This document shows, in pieces, positions 39,147 through 47,142 of a stretch of 64,000 bases of DNA. The DNA is from Sphingomonadales bacterium 32-65-25. Its GTDB lineage: Bacteria; Pseudomonadota; Alphaproteobacteria; Sphingomonadales; Sphingomonadaceae. Numbering within the stretch: the first letter of the stretch is position 1; each line of letters starts with the position of its first letter. Made by a program: the position numbers and the translations under genes. The stretch spans positions 186,001 to 250,000 of the forward strand of contig NCEU01000003.1 in assembly GCA_002280855.1 (NCBI GenBank). The letters run 5' to 3'. A model generated the notes under the pieces. It did not search any database. It was not told the origin of the DNA and worked only from the letters and a program-made list of their open reading frames with translations.

Positions 39147-39614
39147 TCAGGTCGGGGCCTTTTCGCTCATGGTCTTCAATCGGGCTTCCAGCAGTTCGGG
39201 CGGCGGCAGCGAGACGAGGCGCGCGGCGATGCTGCTCATGCCTTCGGCGCCTACCGAGAATTTGCGCGCGTAAGACACGTTCACCGAGGCCGCGACCATG
39301 ACAAAGCCGGCGCCGCCGCTCACGCTGGCCCCCACCGAAACACCCAGTTCGGTGGTTTCCTGCATGGAAAAGCTCAGCTTGGCCTCCACCGTTGCCTCGG
39401 TGAAACTGTAAAAGGTGGGCGTGAAGCCCAGCGCGATCAGGTTGGTGGTCTCGCCTCCAAGCTGGATCTCGGTTTCGGCCATCGCCTGGGCGACGGCGAT
39501 GCTGTTGCGATCCAGCGCGGTCTGGGCTTCGGCGATGGCGATGCCCAACCGTTCGATGATCTGCGGCAGCGGGGCCGACAGCAGCTGGTTGGTGACCTTG
39601 GGGACCTCGCTCAT
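39147..39614 (-). CDS. Operon gene 4: short core-family paralogue
   Basis: 155 residues, starting in an ATGA overlap with gene 3. Helix ERLGIAIAEAQTALDRNSIA, short turn, then LIALGFTPTFYSFTEATVEA and a hydrophobic beta region rich in Gly/Ala/Val (GVSVGASVSGGAGFVMVAAS), then YARKFSVGAEGMSSIAARLV and SLPPPELLEARL. It is the minimal version of the core and marks its boundaries. No signal peptide. Unknown function. Confidence 0.78.
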   Translation of the reverse strand: MSEVPKVTNQLLSAPLPQIIERLGIAIAEAQTALDRNSIAVAQAMAETEIQLGGETTNLIALGFTPTFYSFTEATVEAKLSFSMQETTELGVSVGASVSGGAGFVMVAASVNVSYARKFSVGAEGMSSIAARLVSLPPPELLEARLKTMSEKAPT

Positions 39615-41395
39615 TGTGGTGCACGCGGTTGCGGGATCTGGCCCAGGTACTGTTTCAGCTCATCGAGGAACTCCACCGGCGCCGGCACCGCCACCAGCCG
39701 GGCGCTGATGGCGCTGTTGCCGTTCACCGATTGCTCGAACTGGCGGCTCTTGCGGTAATCCACGGTGATGCCCACCGCCGCCGTCACCTTGGGCTTGTCC
39801 TTCGAAGCGGTCGGCCCGGCGGCGATGCCGGCCAGCGGCTTGGTCAGGCTCGCCCCGCCGGCGGCTTCCAGCGTGATGTTGTTGGCCGACAGCGTCACCA
39901 GATCGATCACCACCGCATCATCGGCATTGGCCAGCAGCACCACGCCGCCGCTGCGGGTGGCGCGCACCTTGTGGGTGGCCGTGGTGCTGTTGATGTCGCG
40001 CGCCAGGTTGAAGGCAAAGGCTTCGGGCGAGCCTTCGGCAAACACGTTGCCGCTGTCATTCACCGCGTCCTTCTTGATGGCGACACTGGTGGCCGACACC
40101 CCCAGCTTCACCGCGGTGCCGTCCACCGGCAGGGCGCTGAACTTCTTGGCAAAGATGAAGCCGTTGCCGCTGCCGCCGCCGGTCTTGTCCGGCGTTGGCG
40201 TCGCCTGCAGTTGGGTGCCGTCATCCTCCACCACGATGATCAGGTCGCTGCTGCCGGCCAGCACCACTTCGGCCCGGCGGAACTGCAGATTATCGGTATC
40301 TTGCGGCGTGTCCTTCCAGCGATCTTCGCCGCCGCTGGTGACGCTGGCGATCTTTGCGGGCACCACGCCATAAGCTTTCAGCTGTTCTGCGACGGCATTG
40401 GCGCGGCGCTGGCCCAGCTTCGTGTTGTAGTCATTGCTGGCACGGGTATCGCCATAGCCAACGACATTCACCGTCAGATTGCCGTCCTTGATCGCCTTGG
40501 CGGTGATTTCCAGTTCCGACAGCGCTTCCTTCTTCAGCACCGCCTTGTCGGTATCGAACAGCGCGATGCCCAGCGCGCCGGGCGCATCGGGACCCTTGCT
40601 GGTGCCACCGGCATCATTGACCAATCGCGCCTTGAAACCGCCCAGCGCGTTCAGCTGCTGCACCACCTTGCGCGCATAAAGTGTGCGGTTGGCCTCGGGC
40701 GCCACGGTGGTTTCCTTACCCGTCGCCAACTTGAACGTATCGCCCGCGCTGCCGGCCGGCGGCGTCTGTTCGATGCGGATCACCCCGGCGCTCGATTCCG
40801 CCGGCTTGATGAAGGCCACCGCATTGGGGGTAAGGATCGGATTCTTGGCGTTGCCCGGCTCCAGCGCCGCCGTGACGGGCTTGCGTTCGGTGCTGGTGAA
40901 GGCGCGCTCGAACGGGCCGGCGGGGCTGCGCAGTGCGGTGGCCAGTTGCTCGGCTGCCGCCTCCACATCCGTGCCGGCGCTGTCGGTCTTCTTGCCGTCC
41001 ACCGTCACGCTGGCCGGCAAGCTTTTCACCGTCACCTGCGCTTCGCGGGCGCTGGCGGCGGCAACGGGCCCGCCCTGTTCAAAGCCCAGGTCCAGCTTGG
41101 CGCCAATGCCAAAGGCGCTCTGTTCGGCGATCTTCATGACGATCTGCATCGAAACCGAAAGATCGGCGTGCTGATAATGATAGAAGGGCGGTGACAGGCC
41201 CAGTTGCAACAGGCTTTTGCCGCCCAGCCCGGGACGCGGTTCGGCATATTCGCCCACCTGGCGCAGGCTGTTGATGTCGAGCTGCATCTGGGCTTCGGCA
41301 ATGGCGATGCCCATGGCCTTGATGTAATCGGTGACGGCGCTGTCCGCCAAAATCTGGCCGGGGCGCAGCAGTTCGATCGGGTTCTCGTCAGCCAT
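39611..41395 (-). CDS. Operon gene 3: core-family protein with inserted OmpA-like domain
   Basis: 594 residues. Residues about 28-100 are the core start (MGIAIAEAQMQLDINSLRQV; LLQLGLSPPFYHYQHADLSV). The core end appears only at the C terminus (SAISARLVAVPAPVEFLDEL), so about 450 residues are inserted inside the fold. Within the insertion, residues about 273-380 form an OmpA C-terminal-like domain: LFDTDKAVLKKEALSELE, VVGYGDTRASNDYNTKLG and QRRANAVAEQLKAYGV, the usual peptidoglycan-binding pattern. A second, Val/Ala-rich beta region follows. There is no signal peptide. Likely the anchor or hub of the proposed assembly (inference). Confidence 0.8.
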   Translation of the reverse strand: MADENPIELLRPGQILADSAVTDYIKAMGIAIAEAQMQLDINSLRQVGEYAEPRPGLGGKSLLQLGLSPPFYHYQHADLSVSMQIVMKIAEQSAFGIGAKLDLGFEQGGPVAAASAREAQVTVKSLPASVTVDGKKTDSAGTDVEAAAEQLATALRSPAGPFERAFTSTERKPVTAALEPGNAKNPILTPNAVAFIKPAESSAGVIRIEQTPPAGSAGDTFKLATGKETTVAPEANRTLYARKVVQQLNALGGFKARLVNDAGGTSKGPDAPGALGIALFDTDKAVLKKEALSELEITAKAIKDGNLTVNVVGYGDTRASNDYNTKLGQRRANAVAEQLKAYGVVPAKIASVTSGGEDRWKDTPQDTDNLQFRRAEVVLAGSSDLIIVVEDDGTQLQATPTPDKTGGGSGNGFIFAKKFSALPVDGTAVKLGVSATSVAIKKDAVNDSGNVFAEGSPEAFAFNLARDINSTTATHKVRATRSGGVVLLANADDAVVIDLVTLSANNITLEAAGGASLTKPLAGIAAGPTASKDKPKVTAAVGITVDYRKSRQFEQSVNGNSAISARLVAVPAPVEFLDELKQYLGQIPQPRAPQ

Positions 41396-41942
41396 GGACT
41401 GTCTCCGTTGCGAAAAGAGGGCTTTCCATCACGCGGGCCGCATCAACCGTGTCGGGGCGGACCACCCAGTAACCATGTTTGCGCTGGGCTTCGGCCAGCC
41501 GCGCGGGGTTGATGGCGAGGCCGCGCGCCGTCCAGTCGAGCATGGCACGGGCCAGCGGCAGGCCGGCATCCAGTTCCAGCGCGGCGGCCAGCACGGCCCG
41601 CGCACCCGGCACATCGCCGGCACGCGCCAGGTTCACCCCCTGCCGTTCGAGCAGATGGGCACGATCGCGCTTCTGGAACGGCGTGGGATCGGGATTGGCG
41701 GCATGATCGGCCGCAGCACCCGCCAGTTCGGCTACGCGGGCGTGGTCACCCAGATGCTCCAGGCTTTCCAGCACGCAGTGCAGATAGTGGCGGGCAAACA
41801 GCTGCGGAGCGCGGGCGCCATGGGCCAGTTGCAGCGCCTCGCGATATTTCGCCAGCGCCTCCTGGTGGCGGCCCTTCAGCGCCAGCAGCTTGCCGGCTTC
41901 GGCGACGCCCATGTGCAGGCGGTGCACGCCATCAATCTTCAT
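41388..41942 (-). CDS. Operon gene 2: TPR-like helical protein
   Basis: 184 residues from MKIDGVHRLHMG, in an ATGA overlap with gene 1; ends eight bases into gene 3. The helical repeats fit TPR geometry (LLALKGRHQEALAKYREALQ; RAHLLERQGVNLARAGDVPG; ARAVLAAALELDAGLPLARA). A distinct C-terminal segment with AEAQRKHGYWVVRPDTVDAA follows. TPR proteins mediate protein contacts; here it may chaperone or order the core subunits. No specific family recognised. Confidence 0.7.
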   Translation of the reverse strand: MKIDGVHRLHMGVAEAGKLLALKGRHQEALAKYREALQLAHGARAPQLFARHYLHCVLESLEHLGDHARVAELAGAAADHAANPDPTPFQKRDRAHLLERQGVNLARAGDVPGARAVLAAALELDAGLPLARAMLDWTARGLAINPARLAEAQRKHGYWVVRPDTVDAARVMESPLFATETVHG

Positions 41943-43066
41943 GCCGCCACCTCCCACACTTCGGCGCCAGCCGCTTCCAGCCGGTGCCGCAGCAGCCGGG
42001 CCCGGGGGCGCGGCATCGGGGGGGTGGCCAGCGGCGCCTTGCCCGGCAGGCCAACGGCGGCAAGCGCGTCAGGACTGGCGCTGAGGACTTCCAGCACAAC
42101 GGGAGCAAAGCTTTCCAGTTCGGCCGTCACGGTCAGCCCGGCCTCGGCATAGCGGGCCAGCCGCTCCTCCAGCCCGGCCAGCGGCAGATCGGTTTCAACC
42201 AGCACCGGAAGGGCAGCGAGCAGTTCGGGGATATCGGCCGCCGGCACACCCACCATGGTTTCCAGCGCGATCAGCGCTGCCGGCGGCGCGGCGTGCAGCA
42301 TGATGCCGAACCGCAGCAATTGTTCGGGCACCAGCCGCACCTTTTCCGGTGCGCGCAATCGGCGCCACAGCGCGTCGGCCTCGCTGCGCGTGAGGCCCAG
42401 CAGCAGGGCGCTGCCATCCTCGCCCAGCACCGCCCCCGGCGGCAGATGCCCGCGCAGCGCGCCGGTCTGCAGGCGGGACAATCCGGCAGCAAACAGGGCA
42501 TAGCGCGCCGCGTCGGGCTCCACCTCCACCAGCCGCACCGCGCCCGCCGGCAACAGCGCGGCGAGCGCCGCCACCGTTGGTGCCGTCACATTGCCCAGCA
42601 CGATGCCCGGCGGGGTGAGCAGCAGATCAAGCGCCGCGGCCGGATCCAGGCCCAGAAACCGGCCGAGCACGAAGGCCACATCATCGGCGGCATCAAGATC
42701 GCAAAGTTCGGCCGCCACATCGCGCAGCGCGCACCGCGCCGGCAGCGATCCGGCCGCGACAATGGCCAAGTCCAGCTCCAGCGGCGCCAGCATCGCCAGC
42801 AACCGCTCGGCCTCCCGGCGCGGTACGCCCGGCAGCAGCCGGCCCGGCGCGCGGTAGATGGCGTCGACAATGGCCTCGATCGGCAAGCCCAGGGCGTCGG
42901 CCAGCACGGCTGCTGCCCGCGGACTGGCGCGGCCGGGGCCCATCACCAACAGATCGCAGCGATCCGCAGATGCGGACTCGACAGAAAATGAAGATTGATC
43001 GAAATCAACAAACAGATCGGGTTTGGCGCCAGCCTCATCGGCTGCACCAAGGCAAAGACCATCCAT
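41939..43066 (-). CDS. Operon gene 1: protein with L7/L12-like repeats
   Basis: 375 residues from the ATG at 43066 (preceded by a GGGGGTGG Shine-Dalgarno stretch). Residues about 35-105 match the pattern of the ribosomal L7/L12 C-terminal domain (LGLPIEAIVDAIYRAPGRLL, then a helix EAERLLAMLAPLELDLAIV). A related segment lies at about 260-320 (LETMVGVPAADIPELLAALP) and a third partial copy ends the protein (PMPRPRARLLRHRLEAAGAE). That domain is a docking module in the ribosome stalk. No enzyme motif or membrane segment. It leads the operon; an adaptor role is inference. Confidence 0.65.
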   Translation of the reverse strand: MDGLCLGAADEAGAKPDLFVDFDQSSFSVESASADRCDLLVMGPGRASPRAAAVLADALGLPIEAIVDAIYRAPGRLLPGVPRREAERLLAMLAPLELDLAIVAAGSLPARCALRDVAAELCDLDAADDVAFVLGRFLGLDPAAALDLLLTPPGIVLGNVTAPTVAALAALLPAGAVRLVEVEPDAARYALFAAGLSRLQTGALRGHLPPGAVLGEDGSALLLGLTRSEADALWRRLRAPEKVRLVPEQLLRFGIMLHAAPPAALIALETMVGVPAADIPELLAALPVLVETDLPLAGLEERLARYAEAGLTVTAELESFAPVVLEVLSASPDALAAVGLPGKAPLATPPMPRPRARLLRHRLEAAGAEVWEVAA

Positions 43067-43118
43067 AGCCACCCCCACTAGGCGCTTGTCAGTCCCGACC
43101 CTGTTCTTGACATGATCG

Positions 43119-43146
43119 AGTGTATTGAGTCGTTTTCTGGCGTCAA
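43119..43146 (-). promoter_or_regulatory. Sigma70-type promoter of the ten-gene operon
   Basis: On the minus strand TTGACG (43141-43146), 16 bases, then TACACT (43119-43124), placing the start of transcription near 43112, about 45 bases before the ATG of gene 1. The surrounding stretch 43100-43215 is notably AT-rich. It is the only good promoter seen on the minus strand between 43259 and 33976, and the gaps between the ten genes are all under 35 bases. Confidence 0.65.
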
Positions 43147-43258
43147 TCGCAATTTATTGGATGATTGCCGGAAAAATCCGCGAATCTATATGATGAATCC
43201 GACAATAGAATTGACCTGTCGGGTGCCAATTACCGGCGCAGCGGCGCCAGTTGTGTGC

Positions 43259-43954
43259 TCACAACCAGAAGCGCACGCCCGTCCTGATCGACCAGCCGCC
43301 GGGATTTTCGCCCGCTGCCTGCGCCAGCCGCGCTGACTCGCCCAGCCGCCGCTCAAACATCACAGCAACATAGGGCGCCACGCGGCGGGTGATTTCGTAG
43401 CGCGTCAGCACGCCGGCCTCGATGATGGCCGGGCCGGGCGCGATCAGGCGCTCCGGCACGCGCGTCAGATAGACGTCGGTTTCGAACAGGGGTTGCACCA
43501 CCAGCCGGTTGGTCATGCGCAAGTCGAACGACTGGCGCAGACGCAGCAGCACGTCGCCCTTGAAGCCGAAGAAGGCATGCGCCTCGGTTTCGAAGAACAA
43601 GGGCGACAGGCCCTGAACGCCGACCACGGCGTAGGTGCGGGCATCGGGCTGGATATCGTGGCGCAGGCCCACTTGTGCGTCGAAGAACATCGCGATGTTG
43701 CGGCTGTAGAGCGCCTGGAATTCGCTTTGTTCCAGCCGCGGCCCCTTGGTTTCGCCTTCGGAGCGCCACCAGAATTTGTTCACATCGCCGCCGATCCAGC
43801 CCTGCACCTCCCAGTTGGCGACCCACTTGCCGTCAAAGCGGGTGATGTCGGCTTCCTCGACCAGCGTGTAATTGTTGATGGCATCGCCGTGGCCGTGGCC
43901 CTCTTGTCCCAGCGCAGGCGCGGCCAGAAGGGCAGCAAGCAGGACGGCGCGCAT
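43259..43954 (-). CDS. copB: Copper resistance protein B (outer membrane)
   Basis: 231 residues from MRAVLLAALLAAPALGQEGH, an ATGA overlap with copA. Signal peptide, short His-rich start (GQEGHGHGDA), then the CopB beta-barrel: ITRFDGKWVANWEVQGWIGG, LWWRSEGE-type motif as KFWWRSEGETKGPRLEQSEF, and the C-terminal strand WSIRTGVRFWL. It lacks the long Met/His-rich leader found in many CopB proteins, so it is a short form. Works with CopA in periplasmic copper tolerance. Confidence 0.93.
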   Translation of the reverse strand: MRAVLLAALLAAPALGQEGHGHGDAINNYTLVEEADITRFDGKWVANWEVQGWIGGDVNKFWWRSEGETKGPRLEQSEFQALYSRNIAMFFDAQVGLRHDIQPDARTYAVVGVQGLSPLFFETEAHAFFGFKGDVLLRLRQSFDLRMTNRLVVQPLFETDVYLTRVPERLIAPGPAIIEAGVLTRYEITRRVAPYVAVMFERRLGESARLAQAAGENPGGWSIRTGVRFWL

Positions 43955-45897
43955 CAATGGACGTGCTGCACGGCTGGCGCCGCCTTGCCATCCGGGCCCA
44001 GCACATTGGCCACCACCAGCTTGCCCATCATGCCCGAATTCATGTGATAGAGCAGGTGGCAGTGCAGCGGCCATTCGCCGGCTTCGTTCGCCGTCAGGAT
44101 GATCGACTGGGTGCGGCCCGGCGCCACCACGATCACGTTCTTTTCCGGCATCAGCCCCGGCACCTGGCCATTTTCCACTTCAAAGAACATGCCGTGCAGG
44201 TGCATCGGGTGCGCCATCATGGTTTCGTTGATGAAGGTGACGCGCACGCGCTCGCCAAACTGCACGTCGATGGGCGGGCCTTCGCCGAACTTGTGGCCGT
44301 TCAGCGTCCAGATATAGCGCTCCATATTGCCCTGCAGCCGCACGACAATCTCGCGCGCTGGGGCCAGTGCTTCTTTCGGATTGAGCGCCACCAGGTCGCG
44401 CATGGACAGCACGCGGGCCCCATAAGGCGCGCCCGTTGCCCAACCGAAGACGCGGCCCGAACCATCAGTATCGCCTTCCTTGCCCAGCACCGGCATGGCC
44501 ATCATGCTCTTCATCTGGCTGTGGTCCATCCCGGCCATCGGGTCCTTGCCATAGCCATAATCGACCACCGGGAAAGGCGTGCCGCCATCGGGCTTGGCCG
44601 CCAGCGCCACGGCGGTGCCGGCACGTGGGCCAGTTGCCTTGGGCGCGCAATGGCCCATGGCGGCGTGTTCGGGCGGGCAATCGGGGTCAGCCGCAGCCGC
44701 AACTGCCGGCGCCTTGGGCGTGCAATGGCCCATCGCCGCATGTTCCGGCGGGCAATCAGGGTCAGCGGCGGCGGCAGCGGGCGTCACGCCGGCCAGCTGG
44801 CAATGGCCCATGGCGGCATGTTCGGCCGTGCAGGCCTCGCCCGCCGCCGGCATCGAATGGCCCATCTCGGCCAGCATCAGCACCTGTTTCGGCCGCGCGG
44901 CCGGTGCGGCCACGGTCAGCGCCGGGTCACTGGTCAACCGGCCGAGCACACTGGCGCGCCGGTCGAGCGTTTCCACCCACAGGGCATGGGCGCCGGCCGG
45001 CGGCTCGACAATCACGTCATAGGTTTCGGCGACGCCCATGCGGAACTCATCCACCGTCACCGGCTGCACCGGGCGGCCATCGGCAGCAACGATGGTCATC
45101 GGCACACCGGGGATGCGGATGTCCATGAAGCTCATCGCCGAGCCGTTGATGAAGCGCAGCCGCACGCGCTGGCCGGGCTGGAAGGCCAGGGTTGGCCCCG
45201 CCGCGGTTGGCCTGCCGTGCATCAGCAGCGCATAGCCGGTGACATCGGCGATATCGGTCGCATCCATGCGCATGTCGCCCCAGGCCGCGCGCTCGGCCAT
45301 GGTCGCCTGCATTCCGAACTTCTTCGCGTCGCGCATCAGTTCGGGCAGCGTGCGCTTGTTCCAGTTGTAATAACCGGAATCGCTCTTCAGATTCTTCATC
45401 ACCCGGGCCGGGTCTTCGCGCGTGTGGTCCGACAGCAGGATGACATGCTCCACATCAGCCTTGATCGGGTCCTCGGCCTTGGGCGCGATGATCAGCGCGC
45501 CATATTGGCCGGCCTGTTCCTGGCCGCCGCTGTGGGCGTGATACCAATAGGTGCCGCTCTGCCTTATGCGGATGCGATAGGTGTAGGTCTCGCCCGGCGC
45601 GATGCCGGCAAAGCCGTTGAAGCCCGGCGCACCATCATAGGCGCCATCCACAAGCAGGCCGTGCCAATGGATGGAGGTGGTGGCGCTCAGCTTGTTGGTG
45701 ACGCGCACCACCGCTTCCTCGCCCTCCTTGAAGCGCAAGGTTGGGCCCGGCACTGTGCCGTTGATCGCGATCACGCTGTCGGTGCGGCCAGGCACGATCT
45801 GCATCGCTGCCCGTTCGACCACCAGATCATAAGTGCCGGCCTGCGCCAGTGCGGGCAGCAGCAGGCCAATAACAAGGAAAAGCAGTCGCATGATCAT
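43954..45897 (-). CDS. copA: Copper resistance multicopper oxidase CopA
   Basis: 647 residues from the ATG at 45897 (ATGA overlap; MRLLFLV two codons on is the alternative start). Signal peptide, then three cupredoxin domains. The copper-ligand motifs are all present: TTSIHWHGLLVDG, GTYWYHAHSGGQ, AHPMHLHGMFFE and WPLHCHLLYHMNSGMM. Between domains 2 and 3 lies a metal-rich insert with three near-identical copies of CxxEHAAMGHC, spaced about 21-23 residues, followed by MAGMDHSQMKSMM. It oxidises Cu(I) or related substrates in the periplasm. Middle gene of the operon; regulated by the CueR-type operator upstream (inference). Confidence 0.95.
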   Translation of the reverse strand: MIMRLLFLVIGLLLPALAQAGTYDLVVERAAMQIVPGRTDSVIAINGTVPGPTLRFKEGEEAVVRVTNKLSATTSIHWHGLLVDGAYDGAPGFNGFAGIAPGETYTYRIRIRQSGTYWYHAHSGGQEQAGQYGALIIAPKAEDPIKADVEHVILLSDHTREDPARVMKNLKSDSGYYNWNKRTLPELMRDAKKFGMQATMAERAAWGDMRMDATDIADVTGYALLMHGRPTAAGPTLAFQPGQRVRLRFINGSAMSFMDIRIPGVPMTIVAADGRPVQPVTVDEFRMGVAETYDVIVEPPAGAHALWVETLDRRASVLGRLTSDPALTVAAPAARPKQVLMLAEMGHSMPAAGEACTAEHAAMGHCQLAGVTPAAAAADPDCPPEHAAMGHCTPKAPAVAAAADPDCPPEHAAMGHCAPKATGPRAGTAVALAAKPDGGTPFPVVDYGYGKDPMAGMDHSQMKSMMAMPVLGKEGDTDGSGRVFGWATGAPYGARVLSMRDLVALNPKEALAPAREIVVRLQGNMERYIWTLNGHKFGEGPPIDVQFGERVRVTFINETMMAHPMHLHGMFFEVENGQVPGLMPEKNVIVVAPGRTQSIILTANEAGEWPLHCHLLYHMNSGMMGKLVVANVLGPDGKAAPAVQHVH

Positions 45898-46649
45898 CAG
45901 GTCCCATGCCTCGCCAGCATCCAGAAGGCCATGGCGATCATTGTCACATTCTCCAGCAGCGACACGAAGCCCAAGGGCACGTTGCTGCCGCCGCCTACAC
46001 AGGCACAGGTCAGCTCGCGCTTCTCGATATAGACCGCCTTGATCACCGACACGGCACCAACGCCGCCGATGAAAAGCGCAATCGCCGACGCCAACCACAC
46101 CAATTGGCCTGAGAGCATCAGCACGCCAGCCGCAGCTTCGGCCCAGGCATAGACAGTGGCATAAGGCAGCCACGCCCGCGCCAGCAGATCATAGCCGATG
46201 AAGGCGGTGACAAAGCCTTCGATATCCTTCAGCTTCAGGAAGGCGAGCAAGCACATCGCCATGCCGACAAACCATTCGGCGGCGTGCAGCGTGAACGGCG
46301 TGCCCATGGTCGCCATGCTCAGCGCCAGCGCCATTGCGGCGGCCATGCCAAACAGGGCGATCACCGGGCGATAGCTGATCGCCTTGGGGTCATGCAGCTT
46401 CAGCCCGAGCCATTGGCGCAGATCATCATGGCCACCGACGCGCTGGCCGGCGATCCAGATCTGCGGGGTGGTCTTCACATTGTTGGCGGCCTTGAACGCC
46501 TCCACCTCTTCGCGGCTGGTCAGCAATTGGTCCTCGAAGGCATAGCCATGGCTGCGCAGCAAATGACGGGCGCGCAGGCCCCACGGGCAGACATGATCGG
46601 GCAAAGCCATGCGCACCAGCCGGGCCGTGCGGGGAAGCTGAGCATCCAT
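45897..46649 (-). CDS. Glutaredoxin-like/MauE-like redox membrane protein
   Basis: 250 residues from MDAQLPRTARLV, after AAAGGACG. Residues about 10-85 form a glutaredoxin-type domain with DHVCPWGLRARHLLRSHGY and the substrate motif TTPQIWIAGQRVGGHDDLRQ. Its active site is CPWG, so the second cysteine of a classical CPYC site is absent. Four membrane segments follow (ALFGMAAAMALALSMATMG; AEWFVGMAMCLLAFL; AGVLMLSGQLVWLASAIALF; LLENVTMIAMAFWML) with a CAC pair in the last loop, as in MauE/DoxX-type proteins. First gene of the copper operon; probably maintains thiols or supplies electrons for copper proteins. Confidence 0.85.
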   Translation of the reverse strand: MDAQLPRTARLVRMALPDHVCPWGLRARHLLRSHGYAFEDQLLTSREEVEAFKAANNVKTTPQIWIAGQRVGGHDDLRQWLGLKLHDPKAISYRPVIALFGMAAAMALALSMATMGTPFTLHAAEWFVGMAMCLLAFLKLKDIEGFVTAFIGYDLLARAWLPYATVYAWAEAAAGVLMLSGQLVWLASAIALFIGGVGAVSVIKAVYIEKRELTCACVGGGSNVPLGFVSLLENVTMIAMAFWMLARHGT

Positions 46650-46682
46650 CGGAATCGTCCTTTGCGAATCACTGATGGAACC

Positions 46683-46714
46683 GTCATAACCTCCGTACCG
46701 CGATACGGAGTCAA
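46683..46714 (-). promoter_or_regulatory. MerR-family operator in a long-spacer promoter (copper operon)
   Basis: Minus strand: TTGACT (-35, 46709-46714), then 19-20 bases, then TTATGAC containing the -10. Between them lies the dyad CTCCGTA-6-TACGGAG (46691-46710), perfect over 7 bp per arm. The over-long spacer with a central dyad is the hallmark of MerR/CueR-activated promoters. The regulator gene starts divergently at 46718, so its own transcription runs across the same site. Confidence 0.85.
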
Positions 46715-46717
46715 GCC

Positions 46718-47116
46718 ATGCCATCTCTCACAATCGCCCGCCTGGCCACTACGGCCGGTGTCGGCGTCGAAACCGTGCGCTTCTATCAACGCAAGGGCCT
46801 GATGGCGGTTCCGGCCAGCAGCGGCGCCGTGCGCCATTACGACGAAGCCGACGTGCAGCGCCTGCGCTTTATTCGCGCCGCCCAGCGCGCCGGATTCAGC
46901 CTGAAGGAAATAGCCGAATTGCTGGCGCTGGATGCCAGCGAGGATCGCGCCCGCGTCCAGGCGCTCACCCGCACGCGGCTGGCCGCGCTCGATGCCGAAA
47001 TGGCCGAGCTTGCCGCCGCCCGCGCCATGCTGTCGGGCCTGCTCACCGAATGCACAAGCGGCAAAGCCGGCCCTTGCCCGATCATCGCCACCTTCACGCA
47101 GAGCGGTTGCCATTGA
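46718..47116 (+). CDS. cueR: CueR-type MerR-family copper-sensing regulator
   Basis: 132 residues. N-terminal winged helix-turn-helix (LTIARLATTAGVGVETVRFY, then RHYDEADVQRLRFIRAAQRA), a dimerisation helix, then the metal loop. The metal site has Cys112 and Cys120 (seven residues apart, in ECTSGKAGPCPII), as in CueR. The position that is Cys in Hg/Zn sensors is Ser74 here, the pattern of sensors for single-charge ions (Cu(I), Ag(I), Au(I)). A C-terminal GCH adds another possible ligand. Divergent from the copper operon, with the operator between. MerR-like mercury sensing is less likely. Confidence 0.85.
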   Translation: MPSLTIARLATTAGVGVETVRFYQRKGLMAVPASSGAVRHYDEADVQRLRFIRAAQRAGFSLKEIAELLALDASEDRARVQALTRTRLAALDAEMAELAAARAMLSGLLTECTSGKAGPCPIIATFTQSGCH

Positions 47117-47142
47117 TCAACGCCTCGCCCAATGTGGCCACG

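Noticed and set aside
39614..41194. 526-codon plus-strand frame opposite operon gene 3
   Set aside because: Antisense shadow of the gene with core, OmpA-like and strand motifs; no recognisable protein features.
43109..43130. TTGACA on the plus strand between the two operons
   Set aside because: No -10 box at 16-18 bases and no plus-strand gene downstream; the minus-strand promoter overlapping it is better supported.
46718..47116. Regulator as a mercury sensor (MerR) because of the mer-like operator
   Set aside because: The Cys82-equivalent of MerR is Ser here and the two remaining Cys have CueR spacing; the neighbours are copper genes.
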